A stretch of 64,000 nt of DNA from Streptomyces roseolilacinus (GTDB taxonomy: Bacteria > Actinomycetota > Actinomycetes > Streptomycetales > Streptomycetaceae): contig NZ_BMSV01000002.1 of NCBI RefSeq assembly GCF_014649335.1, forward strand, positions 558,001 through 622,000, given 5' to 3'. The position numbers and the translations under genes were made by a program. Positions 15,602-24,369 of the stretch are shown piece by piece. The number at the start of each line of letters is the position of its first letter. The first letter of the stretch is position 1. The notes beneath the pieces were generated by a model that did no database searches, was not told where the DNA came from, and saw only the letters and a program-made list of their open reading frames with translations.

Positions 15602-17980
15602 GTGCGCGTGACAGAGGAGAACGCCGAACTCATCGCCGACCGGTACCGGCTGGTCGAACGCATCGGCCAAGGCGGCATGGGCCGGGTCTGGCGGGGCGTC
15701 GACCAGCAGCTCTTCGGACGCGAGGTCGCCATCAAGGAGATCCTCTTCCCACCGGGGCTGGACGACGGCGACCGCGCCACGCTGCTCAGGCGCTTCACCG
15801 GGGAGGCCCGCGCGGCCGTCACCCTCAGCCATCCCGGGATCATCACCATCCACGACGTCGTGGAACACCACGGCGCCCCCGTGATCGTCATGGAGTTCAT
15901 CCGGGGGGAGTCCCTCGCCGCGGCCATCCGCCGGCAGGGCCGGCTGCCCGTGCGGAGGGTGGCGGAGATAGGCTCCGCCATGCTCGACGCGCTCACCGAG
16001 GCGCACGAGGCGCGGATCATCCACCGCGACATCAAGCCGGACAACGTGCTCCTGGCCAAGGACCGCGTCGTCCTCACCGACTTCGGCATCGCCCACCTCG
16101 CGGACGCCACGACCAAGCTCAGCCACAGCGGGACCGTCATCGGCACCCCGCAGTACATGCCGCCGGAGCAGCTGGAGGGCAAGCGTCCGACGCCCGCCAA
16201 CGACCTGTGGGCGCTCGGCGCCACCCTCTACCACGCCGTCGAGGGGCGCCCGCCCTTCGACGCCGAGGGACTCCACGCCCTTGCCGTGGCCGTCTTCACC
16301 CGCCCCCACCGGCCGCCCACCCACGCCGGCCCGCTGACGCCGGTGCTGGACGCGCTCCTCACCAAGGACCCGGCACGGCGCGCCGGCGCCGCCGAGGCCG
16401 CCGAGATGCTGGCGTCGGTGCTGCGGCCCTCCCGGGCCCGGGCGGACGCGCCCGCGGAAACCGTCCGGTGGGAACCCGAGCCGGCATCCGTACCGGACGC
16501 GCCCCCCGCACCGGAGACGGCGGCCGAGCACGGCCCCGCCCCGACGGAGCGGGAGGCGGAACGACCGTCGTCGCCGACGCCCACGGCCAGGGACGCTTCC
16601 CCCACCCCCGGCACCCCCCGCCACCCCGAACCGGACCGGCCGACCACCCCGCTCGTGTCCGCGTCCTGCGCCGAGGACCTGATCGCGCTCGGCGGGAGGG
16701 AGCGGGAGGAGACGTCCGTCCGGCGGCGCGCCCTCACCCGGCGCTCCGCCGTCCTGGGAGTGGCCGTGGCCACGCTCACCGCCGGCTCCATCCTGACCTG
16801 GAACCTCACCCGTGACCACCCGCCGGGCGACGGGGCGGCCGGCAGCGGCCCCGCGGCCTCCCCCGTCACCGTGGTGATCGGGGTGGACGCACCGCTCAGC
16901 GGCGACCTGTCCTCCCTCGGTGTCGGCATCAGGAACTCCGCCGAACTGGCGGTGCGGACCTCCAACCGGACCCGGCACGTACCCGGCGTGAAGTTCGAGA
17001 TCAAAGCCCTGGACGACGAGGCCACCCCCGCCAAGGGAGAGCCGAACGCCGCTCGGTTCATCGCCGACGGGAAAGTGCTGGGCGTCGTCGGACCGCTCAA
17101 CTCCGCAGTCGCCCAGACCATGGTGAAACCGCTCGAACAGGCGGACCTGGTCAACGTGTCACCGGCCAACACCCACCCCGCGCTGACGCTCGGCCCCCAC
17201 TGGGCGGCGGGCACCAAATCCCGCCCGCACAAGACCTACTTCCGCACCATCGCCACGGACGTCGACCAGGGACCGTTCGCCGCCCGGTACCTCCACGACG
17301 AGGCCGGGAAGAGGAAGCTGTACGTCATCGACGACGGCAGCGAGTACGGCACGAGCCTCACCTCCGGGTTCAGGGCGGAGTTCGCGAAGCTCGGCGGGAC
17401 CGTCGTCGGCACGGACCGGGTCGGTACCGCGCGGAACGACTTCTCGGGCCTCGCCCGGAAGATCCGGGCCTCCGGCGCCGACGCCGTGTACTTCGGCGGC
17501 TACCACACCGCCGCCGGGCCGCTCTCCCAGCAGCTCGAGCACGCGGGCGCGGACATCCCCCTGATGGGCGGCGACGGCCTCTTCGACCAGCAGTACGTCG
17601 AGACCAACCCGAAGGCCGAGGGCGACCTCGCCACCAACATCGGCGTCCCCGCCGAGCACATGGCGGGAGGAGACACCTTCCTCGCGCAGTACCGGGAGGC
17701 GGGCTTCCCGGAGGAGGCCGGTGCGTACGGTCCCTACGCGTACGACGCGACCTGGGCCGTCATCGAGGCGGTGAAGGCCGTCGTGGCGGCCCACGGCGGC
17801 ACCCTCCCGCCGGATGCCCGGGCGAGGATGCCGCAGGCCGTGGCGGGAGTGTCGTTCGACGGCGTCACGGGCCGGGTGGCCTTCGACGAGTACGGCGACG
17901 CGGTCGACCGCCGACTGACGGTGCACGCGGTGAAGGACGGCGGCTGGACGCCCGTGACGAGCGGGTCCTCCACCGGCTGA
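15602..17980 (+). CDS. Receptor Ser/Thr kinase with extracellular LIV-binding domain
   Basis: 792 residues. A cytoplasmic Hanks-type kinase spans about 14-275: G-loop GQGGMGRVW (23-30), VAIK Lys45, HRDIKPDN with Asp143, DFG 160-162 and GTPQYMPPEQ. A Pro/Ala/Glu-rich linker (about 280-375) leads to one membrane helix (about 382-401). The outside portion (about 422-785) is a type I periplasmic-binding fold of the Leu/Ile/Val-binding kind (VTVVIGVDAPLSGDLSSLG, VVGPLNSAVAQTMVKPLEQA, YVIDDGSEYGTSL, YFGGYHTAAGPLSQQL). It probably senses an amino acid or similar small solute and phosphorylates intracellular targets. A GTG two codons in (15608) is an equally good start. No transporter genes are nearby. 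Confidence 0.92.
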   Translation: MRVTEENAELIADRYRLVERIGQGGMGRVWRGVDQQLFGREVAIKEILFPPGLDDGDRATLLRRFTGEARAAVTLSHPGIITIHDVVEHHGAPVIVMEFIRGESLAAAIRRQGRLPVRRVAEIGSAMLDALTEAHEARIIHRDIKPDNVLLAKDRVVLTDFGIAHLADATTKLSHSGTVIGTPQYMPPEQLEGKRPTPANDLWALGATLYHAVEGRPPFDAEGLHALAVAVFTRPHRPPTHAGPLTPVLDALLTKDPARRAGAAEAAEMLASVLRPSRARADAPAETVRWEPEPASVPDAPPAPETAAEHGPAPTEREAERPSSPTPTARDASPTPGTPRHPEPDRPTTPLVSASCAEDLIALGGREREETSVRRRALTRRSAVLGVAVATLTAGSILTWNLTRDHPPGDGAAGSGPAASPVTVVIGVDAPLSGDLSSLGVGIRNSAELAVRTSNRTRHVPGVKFEIKALDDEATPAKGEPNAARFIADGKVLGVVGPLNSAVAQTMVKPLEQADLVNVSPANTHPALTLGPHWAAGTKSRPHKTYFRTIATDVDQGPFAARYLHDEAGKRKLYVIDDGSEYGTSLTSGFRAEFAKLGGTVVGTDRVGTARNDFSGLARKIRASGADAVYFGGYHTAAGPLSQQLEHAGADIPLMGGDGLFDQQYVETNPKAEGDLATNIGVPAEHMAGGDTFLAQYREAGFPEEAGAYGPYAYDATWAVIEAVKAVVAAHGGTLPPDARARMPQAVAGVSFDGVTGRVAFDEYGDAVDRRLTVHAVKDGGWTPVTSGSSTG

Positions 17981-18015
17981 CCCGGCCCGGCGGTCGCCCC
18001 GCACCCGCCGGACGG

Positions 18016-18033
18016 CCCGGCCGCGGGGCCGGG
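18016..18033. terminator. Short hairpin after the kinase gene
   Basis: A 7-bp stem, CCCGGCC (18016-18022) with GGCCGGG (18027-18033), around a 4-base loop, 36 bases after the kinase stop. It is weaker than other terminators in the window. Confidence 0.4.
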
Positions 18034-18130
18034 CGGCCGCTCCGCTGCCGGGCCGTCGCCGGTGGGCTTGCCGATCTCCCCCTCCGGGGACAACCCCTCC
18101 AGGGCAACGGGGGAACACGGGGGAACGGCC

Positions 18131-19066
18131 ATGTCCTACGAAGGGTTCCATCTCGCCGCGCTGGTCCTCACGACCGGTGCGATCGGCTACCGGCTCACCG
18201 TCGCCGCGCGGATCAGGGCGGTGCTGAGGAGCGGCGGACCGGTCCGCGAGGACCTGTCCGCCGAGGAACTGGCCTTCCTCGCGGGCGGACCCCGCCGGGT
18301 CGTCGCGACGGTGCTGTTCCGGATGAAGGGGGAGGGCCGGCTGTCCGTCGCGGAGGACGGCACGGTCACCCTCCACGACGGTGCGTACGCGGCCGGCGTG
18401 AGGGACGGCATCGAGAAGGCGCTGGTCGAGGCGGCGGGCGTCTCCCGCACCGAGCGCCTCGGCAAACTGGTCGCCCGCGCCGCCACGAGCCGCGCGGTGC
18501 GGTCCGTCGACGACCGCCTGCAGGCGGAGGGCCTGCTGACCGCCGCCTCCCTGCGGCGCGGACAGCACCGCGCCGGGCGCCTGCTGTGGTGGGCGGCGGT
18601 GCTTCCGACGACGCTGACCCTGTACGAGCTCACCGTCGGTACGCCTCACCGCTGGTGGGCCGGTCTGGCCCTGTCCGCCGTCGCGGCCGTACCGGCCAAG
18701 CTCGTCAGGCCGACGGCGGCGCGGGTGCCGTACCGCGTCCAGCGGAAGCTCGACACGCTGCGCGCCGGACGCGTGCGCCCGGCTCCCTCCCGTCCGGCGG
18801 ACGCCCTGACCGTCCTCGCCGGCACCCCCCTCGGTGCCGTCGCCCTCGACGGCCTGGCCGCTTCCCGGGACCCCGAACTGCGGGCGCTGGTCACCCCGGA
18901 GTCCTGGAAGGCCCGGCAGAGCCCCTACGGCGACGGCACCGGCGCCGCCCTGAGCGGCACCCTCGCCGACTGGCACTCCTCGGTCGACGGCGGCGCGTGC
19001 GGGGGAGACGCCGGCGGGTCCGGCGGGTGCGGGGGCGGAGGAGGCGGGTGCGGCGGGGGTTCGTGA
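18131..19066 (+). CDS. TIGR04222-domain membrane protein with Gly/Cys tail
   Basis: 311 residues. It shows an N-terminal membrane-proximal segment (LAALVLTTGAIGYRLTVAAR), a soluble winged-helix-like domain (LSAEELAFLAGGPRRVVATV, then RLSVAEDGTVTLHDG), central membrane helices (LLWWAAVLPTTLTLYEL and AGLALSAVAAVPAKLV) and a striking C-terminus of repeated Gly with Cys (GGCGGGGGGCGGGS). This is the TIGR04222 family, conserved in actinobacteria and of unknown function. The ATG at 18131 matches the family start. The tail could be a site of modification or metal binding, but nothing nearby supports either. Confidence 0.85.
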   Translation: MSYEGFHLAALVLTTGAIGYRLTVAARIRAVLRSGGPVREDLSAEELAFLAGGPRRVVATVLFRMKGEGRLSVAEDGTVTLHDGAYAAGVRDGIEKALVEAAGVSRTERLGKLVARAATSRAVRSVDDRLQAEGLLTAASLRRGQHRAGRLLWWAAVLPTTLTLYELTVGTPHRWWAGLALSAVAAVPAKLVRPTAARVPYRVQRKLDTLRAGRVRPAPSRPADALTVLAGTPLGAVALDGLAASRDPELRALVTPESWKARQSPYGDGTGAALSGTLADWHSSVDGGACGGDAGGSGGCGGGGGGCGGGS

Positions 19067-19280
19067 GCGGCCGGACGGGGACGCGCGTCGACGCGGGGGA
19101 GCGGGACGGGGCTTCGCGGAGCCGGCTCCCGCGCGAAGACCGCGGGGCCGGTGACGACCCGCGTGCGATCGACCCGGCCGGCGTCCGCCTCCACCCCTGC
19201 CCGGCCGCCCCCACCGGCCCGGCTTCCGGCGGGACCCGGTCGCGTCGTCCCGCATCCCGGCGGAGCGCCTCCGAGGGGGG

Positions 19281-20285
19281 CTACGGTTCTCCTCCGGCGT
19301 CCGCGACGGCGGCCAACCGGTGGGCGATCCGCCGGCACGCGTGGGCGAGTTCGGGCGGCCGGAGGTCGGTGAGTTCGGCGTCGAAGGTGACGAGGATCCC
19401 GGCGACGCCCGCCCAGGACCAGGCGCCGAGGGTGAGCCGGCAGTGCCCGGCGTCGAGGTGTTCGACGACCGAGCCGCCCGGTGCCCAGCGGGCGACGACG
19501 CCGGCCGGCAGGTCGAGTCGGGCGCTGCCGGTGCACGGCCAGGCGGCGGGGGTGTCGCCGCGCTCGTGACTGCTCATGACGAAGCGGGCGAGGTCGTCGT
19601 GGGGGTGCTGGCGCGGGCCGAAGGGCCGTGTGGTGGGGCGCGGGCGGAGCCGGTCGACACGGTGCACGCGCCACTGGTCGTCCCCGAGGTCGTAGGCGAC
19701 CAGGTACCAGCGGCCGGCCCAGACGACCAGGTGGTGGGGTTCGATGCGGCGGGCGGGCAGGAAGTCGTCGTCGCCGGGTCCGGGGCGTGAGCCGTCGGCG
19801 CGCAGCGTCTCGACGACGAGGACGTGGCGGTGGCGTACCGCGGTTCCCACGGCGGTGAGCGCGGCCGGGTCGACGGGGGGCGCCGGGAACTCCCAGTAGT
19901 TCTGCAGCCTGGTCAGCCGGAGGGACTCCATGGGTGCCCGCAGCGCCGCGGGTACGGCCTGCTCCAGGGCGGCCAGCGCCCGCGCCGCGTCGTCCTCCAG
20001 GCCGGACACCGTGCGGGGCGCGGTCTGCAGGGCCACCGCGACCGCGAGGGCCTGGTCACGGTCGAACACGAGGGCCGGGAGGGGGTGCCCCGCGCCGAGC
20101 CGGTACCCGCCGCCGGGGCCGTGAACCGTGGTGATGGGGTACCCGAGCCGGCGCAGGGTCTCGATGTCACGGCGGACGGTGCGCTCACTGGCTCCGAGCC
20201 CGGCGGCGAGGTCGCGCAGGGGCCACAGCCGGCGCGATGCGAAGAGGGACAGCAGCCGCAGTGCTCGCCGTGAGGTACTCGCCAT
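19281..20285 (-). CDS. WYL-domain (YafY-type) transcriptional regulator
   Basis: 334 residues. An N-terminal HTH_11 (RLLSLFASRRLWPLRDLAAG, ASERTVRRDIETLRRLGYPI) is followed by a WYL ligand-sensing domain (about 130-215: RRIEPHHLVVWAGRWYLVAY) and a WCX C-terminal domain. The ATG at 20285 is chosen from family alignment; a longer upstream frame is rejected. It is divergent from the FAD monooxygenase gene at 20383 across 97 bases containing a 9-bp inverted repeat, so it most likely controls that enzyme. WYL domains bind nucleic-acid or small-molecule ligands; the effector here is unknown. Confidence 0.92.
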   Translation of the reverse strand: MASTSRRALRLLSLFASRRLWPLRDLAAGLGASERTVRRDIETLRRLGYPITTVHGPGGGYRLGAGHPLPALVFDRDQALAVAVALQTAPRTVSGLEDDAARALAALEQAVPAALRAPMESLRLTRLQNYWEFPAPPVDPAALTAVGTAVRHRHVLVVETLRADGSRPGPGDDDFLPARRIEPHHLVVWAGRWYLVAYDLGDDQWRVHRVDRLRPRPTTRPFGPRQHPHDDLARFVMSSHERGDTPAAWPCTGSARLDLPAGVVARWAPGGSVVEHLDAGHCRLTLGAWSWAGVAGILVTFDAELTDLRPPELAHACRRIAHRLAAVADAGGEP

Positions 20286-20299
20286 CGTCCCATCATGAC

Positions 20300-20328
20300 C
20301 GGTGGTGGCCACTCGGTGTCCACCACCG
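20300..20328. promoter_or_regulatory. Inverted repeat in WYL/monooxygenase intergenic region
   Basis: CGGTGGTGG (20300-20308) and its exact complement CCACCACCG (20320-20328) are separated by 11 bases, in the middle of the divergent promoter region. It is the obvious candidate operator for the WYL regulator. Confidence 0.5.
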
Positions 20329-20382
20329 CTGCCAGGGTGGGGCCTCGTACCAGCAAGCGGTGACGGAACAGGACGGTTCGGC

Positions 20383-21615
20383 ATGCGTGTTCTCGTGGTC
20401 GGTGGGGGAATCGGTGGGCTTGCTCTGGGGGCGGGTCTGCGCCGCCGGGGGTTCGAGGTGGCGGTGTTCGACCGCGACACCGACGTGGCGGCGACGGGTG
20501 GCTACCACATCACCCTGGACGGGCGGGCCCAGTCGGCGCTGCGGGAGATGGTGGCGCCGCAGATCATGCGGCGGCTGCTGGCCTCGGCGCTGCGGCTGCG
20601 CGACCGCGACGCGTTCTGGGACCGGCGCGGCCGGCTGCTCGGCCGCGGGCCGGACCTCAGTGGTGATGCCGGCGTCGATGTCGACCGCGTCACCCTGCGC
20701 GTGCTGCTGGCGGAGGCGGTCGGCGACGACCTCCGCCTGGGGCGGACCGTGTCCGGTGTCGACCGGGACGGCGACGGTGTGCCCCGCGTGCTGTTCGCCG
20801 ACGCCGCACCCGCCTCGGCGGACCTGGTGGTGGGTGCGGACGGTACCCACTCCCTCGTCGCCCGGCACCTGGCGGGCGGCCCGACCAACAGCCCGGCGGG
20901 CATCATCGGCTTCTCCGGCCGCACCCTCCGCGAGGACCTGAGCCCCGGTGAACGGCAGCGGCTCGGAACACGATCAGGGCTGGCGGTCGGCCCGCGGGGC
21001 GCGGCGCTCTACGTCGGTTTCCTCGACCCGGTCGGCAACGCCGCGCTCGACGCCCCCGAACTGCGGATGTCCGTCACCACCGGCCCCACCTACATCTGGG
21101 GCGCCATGTTCCCCGAAAGCGCCGTGACCGACTCCCTGCGGGGTCTGCGCCAGGGTGCGTTGCGGGCCGCGCTGGTGGGACGGTTCCGCGAGCGGGGCTG
21201 GGCCGAGCACACCCTCGAACTCCTCGCCCGCGCCGACCCGCACAGCGTGGCCGCGTACCGCTTCAACGCCGCCTCGACCCGGGCCGCCGACCTCGCGCCG
21301 TGGCCCGCGGGCCGCATCACCGCGCTCGGTGACGCCGTCCACGCCACACCGCCCACCGCCGGAATGGGGGCCGGCGCGGCGATCCGTGACGCCGCCGCCC
21401 TGCTCCGGCACCTGGGCGACGTCGCTGACGGCGGTACCGCACCGGTCGAGGCCGTGGCCCGGTTCGAGGCGGGCATGCGCCGGCGCGGCGGCGAGATCCT
21501 CACCCTGGCCATGAGGACGGTCCGCCTGGTCCTGGCCACCGACACCGCGCTCGGCGCCGCCGCTACCGCCGCGACCACTCCGCTCCTGGCCGCGGCCGCC
21601 CGGCTGCGGCGCTGA
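20383..21615 (+). CDS. FAD-dependent monooxygenase (PHBH type)
   Basis: 410 residues. The N-terminal dinucleotide fold MRVLVVGGGIGGLALGAGLR binds FAD. The mid-protein DLVVGADGTHSLVARHL is the DG motif and ALGDAVHATPPTAGMGAGAA the GD motif of aromatic-ring hydroxylases in the UbiH/PHBH superfamily. The reaction would be NAD(P)H- and O2-dependent hydroxylation of an aromatic or polyketide-like substrate. The ATG at 20383 begins exactly at the Rossmann fold, with AGGA upstream. The divergent WYL regulator points to substrate-inducible detoxification or catabolism. No biosynthetic genes are adjacent. Confidence 0.92.
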   Translation: MRVLVVGGGIGGLALGAGLRRRGFEVAVFDRDTDVAATGGYHITLDGRAQSALREMVAPQIMRRLLASALRLRDRDAFWDRRGRLLGRGPDLSGDAGVDVDRVTLRVLLAEAVGDDLRLGRTVSGVDRDGDGVPRVLFADAAPASADLVVGADGTHSLVARHLAGGPTNSPAGIIGFSGRTLREDLSPGERQRLGTRSGLAVGPRGAALYVGFLDPVGNAALDAPELRMSVTTGPTYIWGAMFPESAVTDSLRGLRQGALRAALVGRFRERGWAEHTLELLARADPHSVAAYRFNAASTRAADLAPWPAGRITALGDAVHATPPTAGMGAGAAIRDAAALLRHLGDVADGGTAPVEAVARFEAGMRRRGGEILTLAMRTVRLVLATDTALGAAATAATTPLLAAAARLRR

Positions 21616-21745
21616 CGATCACGTCGGTGCGGCCCGCGTCCTGCCGGCCCGGGCGCGGGGGCGGCCCGACCGAGCACGGTGGGGCCGGGGAACCGGCCGG
21701 TGGTGCGGCGACTCTCCTGCGGGCCCCCGCGGAGGGGGCTGTCGT

Positions 21746-22732
21746 TCACCCCTGCTCGACGCGGGCGGCTCGGCGCGCATAGGCGGTGACCAGTGCGGTC
21801 TCCACCCGGTCGACACCGCCGAGGACACCGAGGCGGCCCGTGAGGTAGGTGTCGAGAGCATCGGTGTCGCGGCAGACGACGATGGCGAACAGGTTGTCCG
21901 GGCCGGTGGTGGTGCTGACGAAGGCCGCCTCCGGGTCCTCGGCGAGCGTACGCGCCACGTCGCCCAGACGGGCCGGTGTGACGGTGAGCCACAGGAGGCA
22001 CTGCGCGGAGAACCCCAGCAAGCCGGCGTCGACCTCGACGTCGAAGGTGACGACCGCGGCACGCCGGAGTTCCGCCAGGCGGCGCCGTACCGCGGATTCG
22101 GACCAGCCGCTGCGCCGGGCCAGTGCCGGGTAGGTCGCCCTGCCGTCGGCGGCGAGGGCGGGGAGCAGGCTGCGGTCGAGACGGGTCAGGGGGACCGCCG
22201 CGCCGTCGGCCTCCGCAAGGGGGCCTGGGGCGGGGTCCACGGCGGCAGACGGTCGCAGCGCGGCGATCTGGTCCTCGTCGAGCGCCGAAGTCCGGCCCCG
22301 CCAGCGGCCGTTCATCGCCGGCCGCAGCAGCCGCTGGGCCCGGACCCCGGTGACCTGCGGCAGGCGGCCCAGGTCCGCGAGGGGAGCGGGCCCGCCCGCG
22401 GCGACGCGGAAGACGCAGACGATCTCGGTGCCGCTGGAAGCCAGGGTCACCCACGCCGTGTCGGGGCGTCGAGCCAGTGCCCGGGCCAGCGGGGCGGCGG
22501 AAAACGGCAGGGCGCCCAGGCGCACCAGCCAATCGGCGTGCCCCGTCAGGCGGCTGTCGGGCACCCCCGCCACTCGGACGGCGTCGCTGCTCCGCAGCCG
22601 GTCGTAGCGCCGGGCCACCGTCCGGTCCGACACCCCGAGCACCTCGGCGATCGCGCTGAAGGCGGCACGCCCGTCGAGTTGGAGCGCGTGCAGGAGCTGC
22701 CGATCGAGCAGGTCCAGGGTGACGGATCGCAC
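21746..22732 (-). CDS. Lrp/AsnC-type regulator with duplicated module
   Basis: 328 residues, twice the length of a classic Lrp. The first module starts LDLLDRQLLHALQLDGRAAF with HTH SDRTVARRYDRL and a RAM-like segment. A second HTH (LTRLDRSLLPALAADGRATY, WSESAVRRRLAELR) is followed by a second RAM/ligand domain ending near VETALVTAYA. Such two-module AsnC proteins are frequent in Streptomyces. The start is GTG at 22732, with no clear ribosome-binding site. It is divergent from the VOC-DoxX operon (85-base gap), its probable target. Confidence 0.9.
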   Translation of the reverse strand: MRSVTLDLLDRQLLHALQLDGRAAFSAIAEVLGVSDRTVARRYDRLRSSDAVRVAGVPDSRLTGHADWLVRLGALPFSAAPLARALARRPDTAWVTLASSGTEIVCVFRVAAGGPAPLADLGRLPQVTGVRAQRLLRPAMNGRWRGRTSALDEDQIAALRPSAAVDPAPGPLAEADGAAVPLTRLDRSLLPALAADGRATYPALARRSGWSESAVRRRLAELRRAAVVTFDVEVDAGLLGFSAQCLLWLTVTPARLGDVARTLAEDPEAAFVSTTTGPDNLFAIVVCRDTDALDTYLTGRLGVLGGVDRVETALVTAYARRAARVEQG

Positions 22733-22817
22733 CAGGAGATCATAGGTGGGCGTCGGATTGCGGCGTCACCGCCTCCGGCCCGGGACAAGCGCGCGCGGCG
22801 GACACACCATCGGTGCC

Positions 22818-23693
22818 ATGACAGACAGCACGCGCGGCATCCACCACACCGCCGTCCTCACCAGCGACCTCGACGGCCTGGTACGGACCTTCACGGCCTT
22901 CGGCTTCACGCTCAGCCCCCGCTCGCGGCACCTCCTCGGCGCGCGGCCGGGACAGGCACCGGTCCTCGGCTGCACCGCCAACCGGTGCGCGCTGTTCGGC
23001 GACTCGTACATCGAGCTCCTCGGCATCGTCGACGAACACGCGCCGGACCCCTGGCACACGAGGGAGATGGCGAAGGAGTACGAGGGCTTCCGGATGCTGA
23101 ACCTGGAGACCGACGACGCCGAGGCCACCGCCCGCCGGCTCGCCGATGCCGGCCTCGGCACCACGGGCGTGCTCGACCTGGAGCGGGAGGTCGACACGGA
23201 GGAAGGGCGACGCACGGTCCGGGCACGGGCGGTCCACCTGGACCCCGGCTCGACCCCCGAGGGGTACGTGGGGGTCGCCCAGCACCGGACCCGCCACTAC
23301 GTGCACCAACCGCGCCACCTCACCCACCGCAACGGAGCCCGCGGGTTGGGAGGGGTCCTCCTCGTGGCCGACGACGCCGAGTTCGACGCGATCACCCGGC
23401 GGTACGCCCTGATCCTGCGGACGGCCGCCCGCCAGGAGGGGCCCATGGCGGTGTTCGACGCGGGGGCGGCGCGGCTGCGGGTCCTGCGCGCCTCGGACGC
23501 CGGGGAGGTACTGCCCGGAGAACCGGCTCCGGCCCCCTCGTACTTCGCCGCCATGACGATCGTGGTCGATGACCTCCGCGGCGCGCGGCGACTGGTCGAG
23601 GACAACGGCACGGCGACCCTGTCGACCCGTGAAGGCTTCCTCGTCTCCGCGCGCGACGCGTACGGCGCCGGACTCCTCTTCGCCGCGGCCTGA
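22818..23693 (+). CDS. VOC superfamily protein (Glyoxalase_3-like)
   Basis: 291 residues. The N-terminus GIHHTAVLTSDLDGLVRTF and later YIELLGIVDEHAPDPW and GYVGVAQHRTRHYVHQP fit the Glyoxalase_3-type VOC proteins: two beta-alpha-beta-beta-beta units that often, but not always, bind a metal through His/Glu. The C-terminal repeat (AARQEGPMAVFDAGAARLRV) is shared with the second VOC protein at 32875. The ATG at 22818 starts at the conserved region. It is followed by DoxX after 36 bases and faces the Lrp-type regulator. The substrate is unknown. Confidence 0.85.
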   Translation: MTDSTRGIHHTAVLTSDLDGLVRTFTAFGFTLSPRSRHLLGARPGQAPVLGCTANRCALFGDSYIELLGIVDEHAPDPWHTREMAKEYEGFRMLNLETDDAEATARRLADAGLGTTGVLDLEREVDTEEGRRTVRARAVHLDPGSTPEGYVGVAQHRTRHYVHQPRHLTHRNGARGLGGVLLVADDAEFDAITRRYALILRTAARQEGPMAVFDAGAARLRVLRASDAGEVLPGEPAPAPSYFAAMTIVVDDLRGARRLVEDNGTATLSTREGFLVSARDAYGAGLLFAAA

Positions 23694-23729
23694 GCGCCCC
23701 GGGAAACACCTCACCGAAAGGACCCCGCC

Positions 23730-24233
23730 GTGTTCGGCACCCTCATGCTCCTCGTCGGCCCCACCCTCGTGTTCCGGCTGCTCGGCGCGTTCGGCGTCAG
23801 GCGGTTCGCCACCTGGCGGACCGCCGCCGCCGACGGCCTCGCCGTCATGCTGTTCTGCACCGCCGCCGCCCACTTCGCCCCGACGGCCGTCGGCCCCGTG
23901 CCCGGCCGCGACGAACTGGTGGCCATGGTGCCGCCCTACGTCCCCTTTCCCGCCCTCGCGGTCCACGCCACCGGGGTCCTGGAAATCCTCGGGGCCGTGG
24001 GCCTGCTCCGGGAGAGGACCCGCCGCGCCGCCGGAGCGGGCCTCGCCGTGCTCTTCGTCCTGATGATCCCCGCCAACGTCCACGCCGCCGTCGACGGCAT
24101 CCCCCTCAACGGGGAGCCGGCCACCCCCCTCTGGTTCCGGATACCCGAGCAGCTGCTCTTCATCGCGGTCGCGGTGTGGGCGTACGCACCGAGGAGGGAC
24201 GCCGTCCACCGGCCCGAGGAAGTACGCGCATGA
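23730..24233 (+). CDS. DoxX-family membrane protein
   Basis: 167 residues with four membrane segments: LMLLVGPTLVFRLLGAFGV, AAADGLAVMLFCTAAAHFAP, LAVHATGVLEILGAVGLL and AGLAVLFVLMIPANVHAAV, plus a C-terminal helix. The H-F-A-P and G-V-L-E-I-L-G-A-x-G-L-L pattern is diagnostic of DoxX-like proteins. These are small quinone- or thiosulfate-related membrane proteins, mostly of unassigned role. The GTG at 23730 has AAAGGA eight bases upstream. It is probably translated from one mRNA with the VOC gene (36-base gap). Confidence 0.88.
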   Translation: MFGTLMLLVGPTLVFRLLGAFGVRRFATWRTAAADGLAVMLFCTAAAHFAPTAVGPVPGRDELVAMVPPYVPFPALAVHATGVLEILGAVGLLRERTRRAAGAGLAVLFVLMIPANVHAAVDGIPLNGEPATPLWFRIPEQLLFIAVAVWAYAPRRDAVHRPEEVRA

Positions 24234-24369
24234 GTCTGCCCGAGGCTCCGCGCGGCGGCCGCGGGGGCCACCCGGCGAAGCTCGCCCTGCCGGGTGGGGC
24301 GCGGACGCCGTCTCCGGTGGCGTGATTGTTCGTCGGGTCGTCTGTCCGGGCGGCCCGCGGGGGAGGGGC

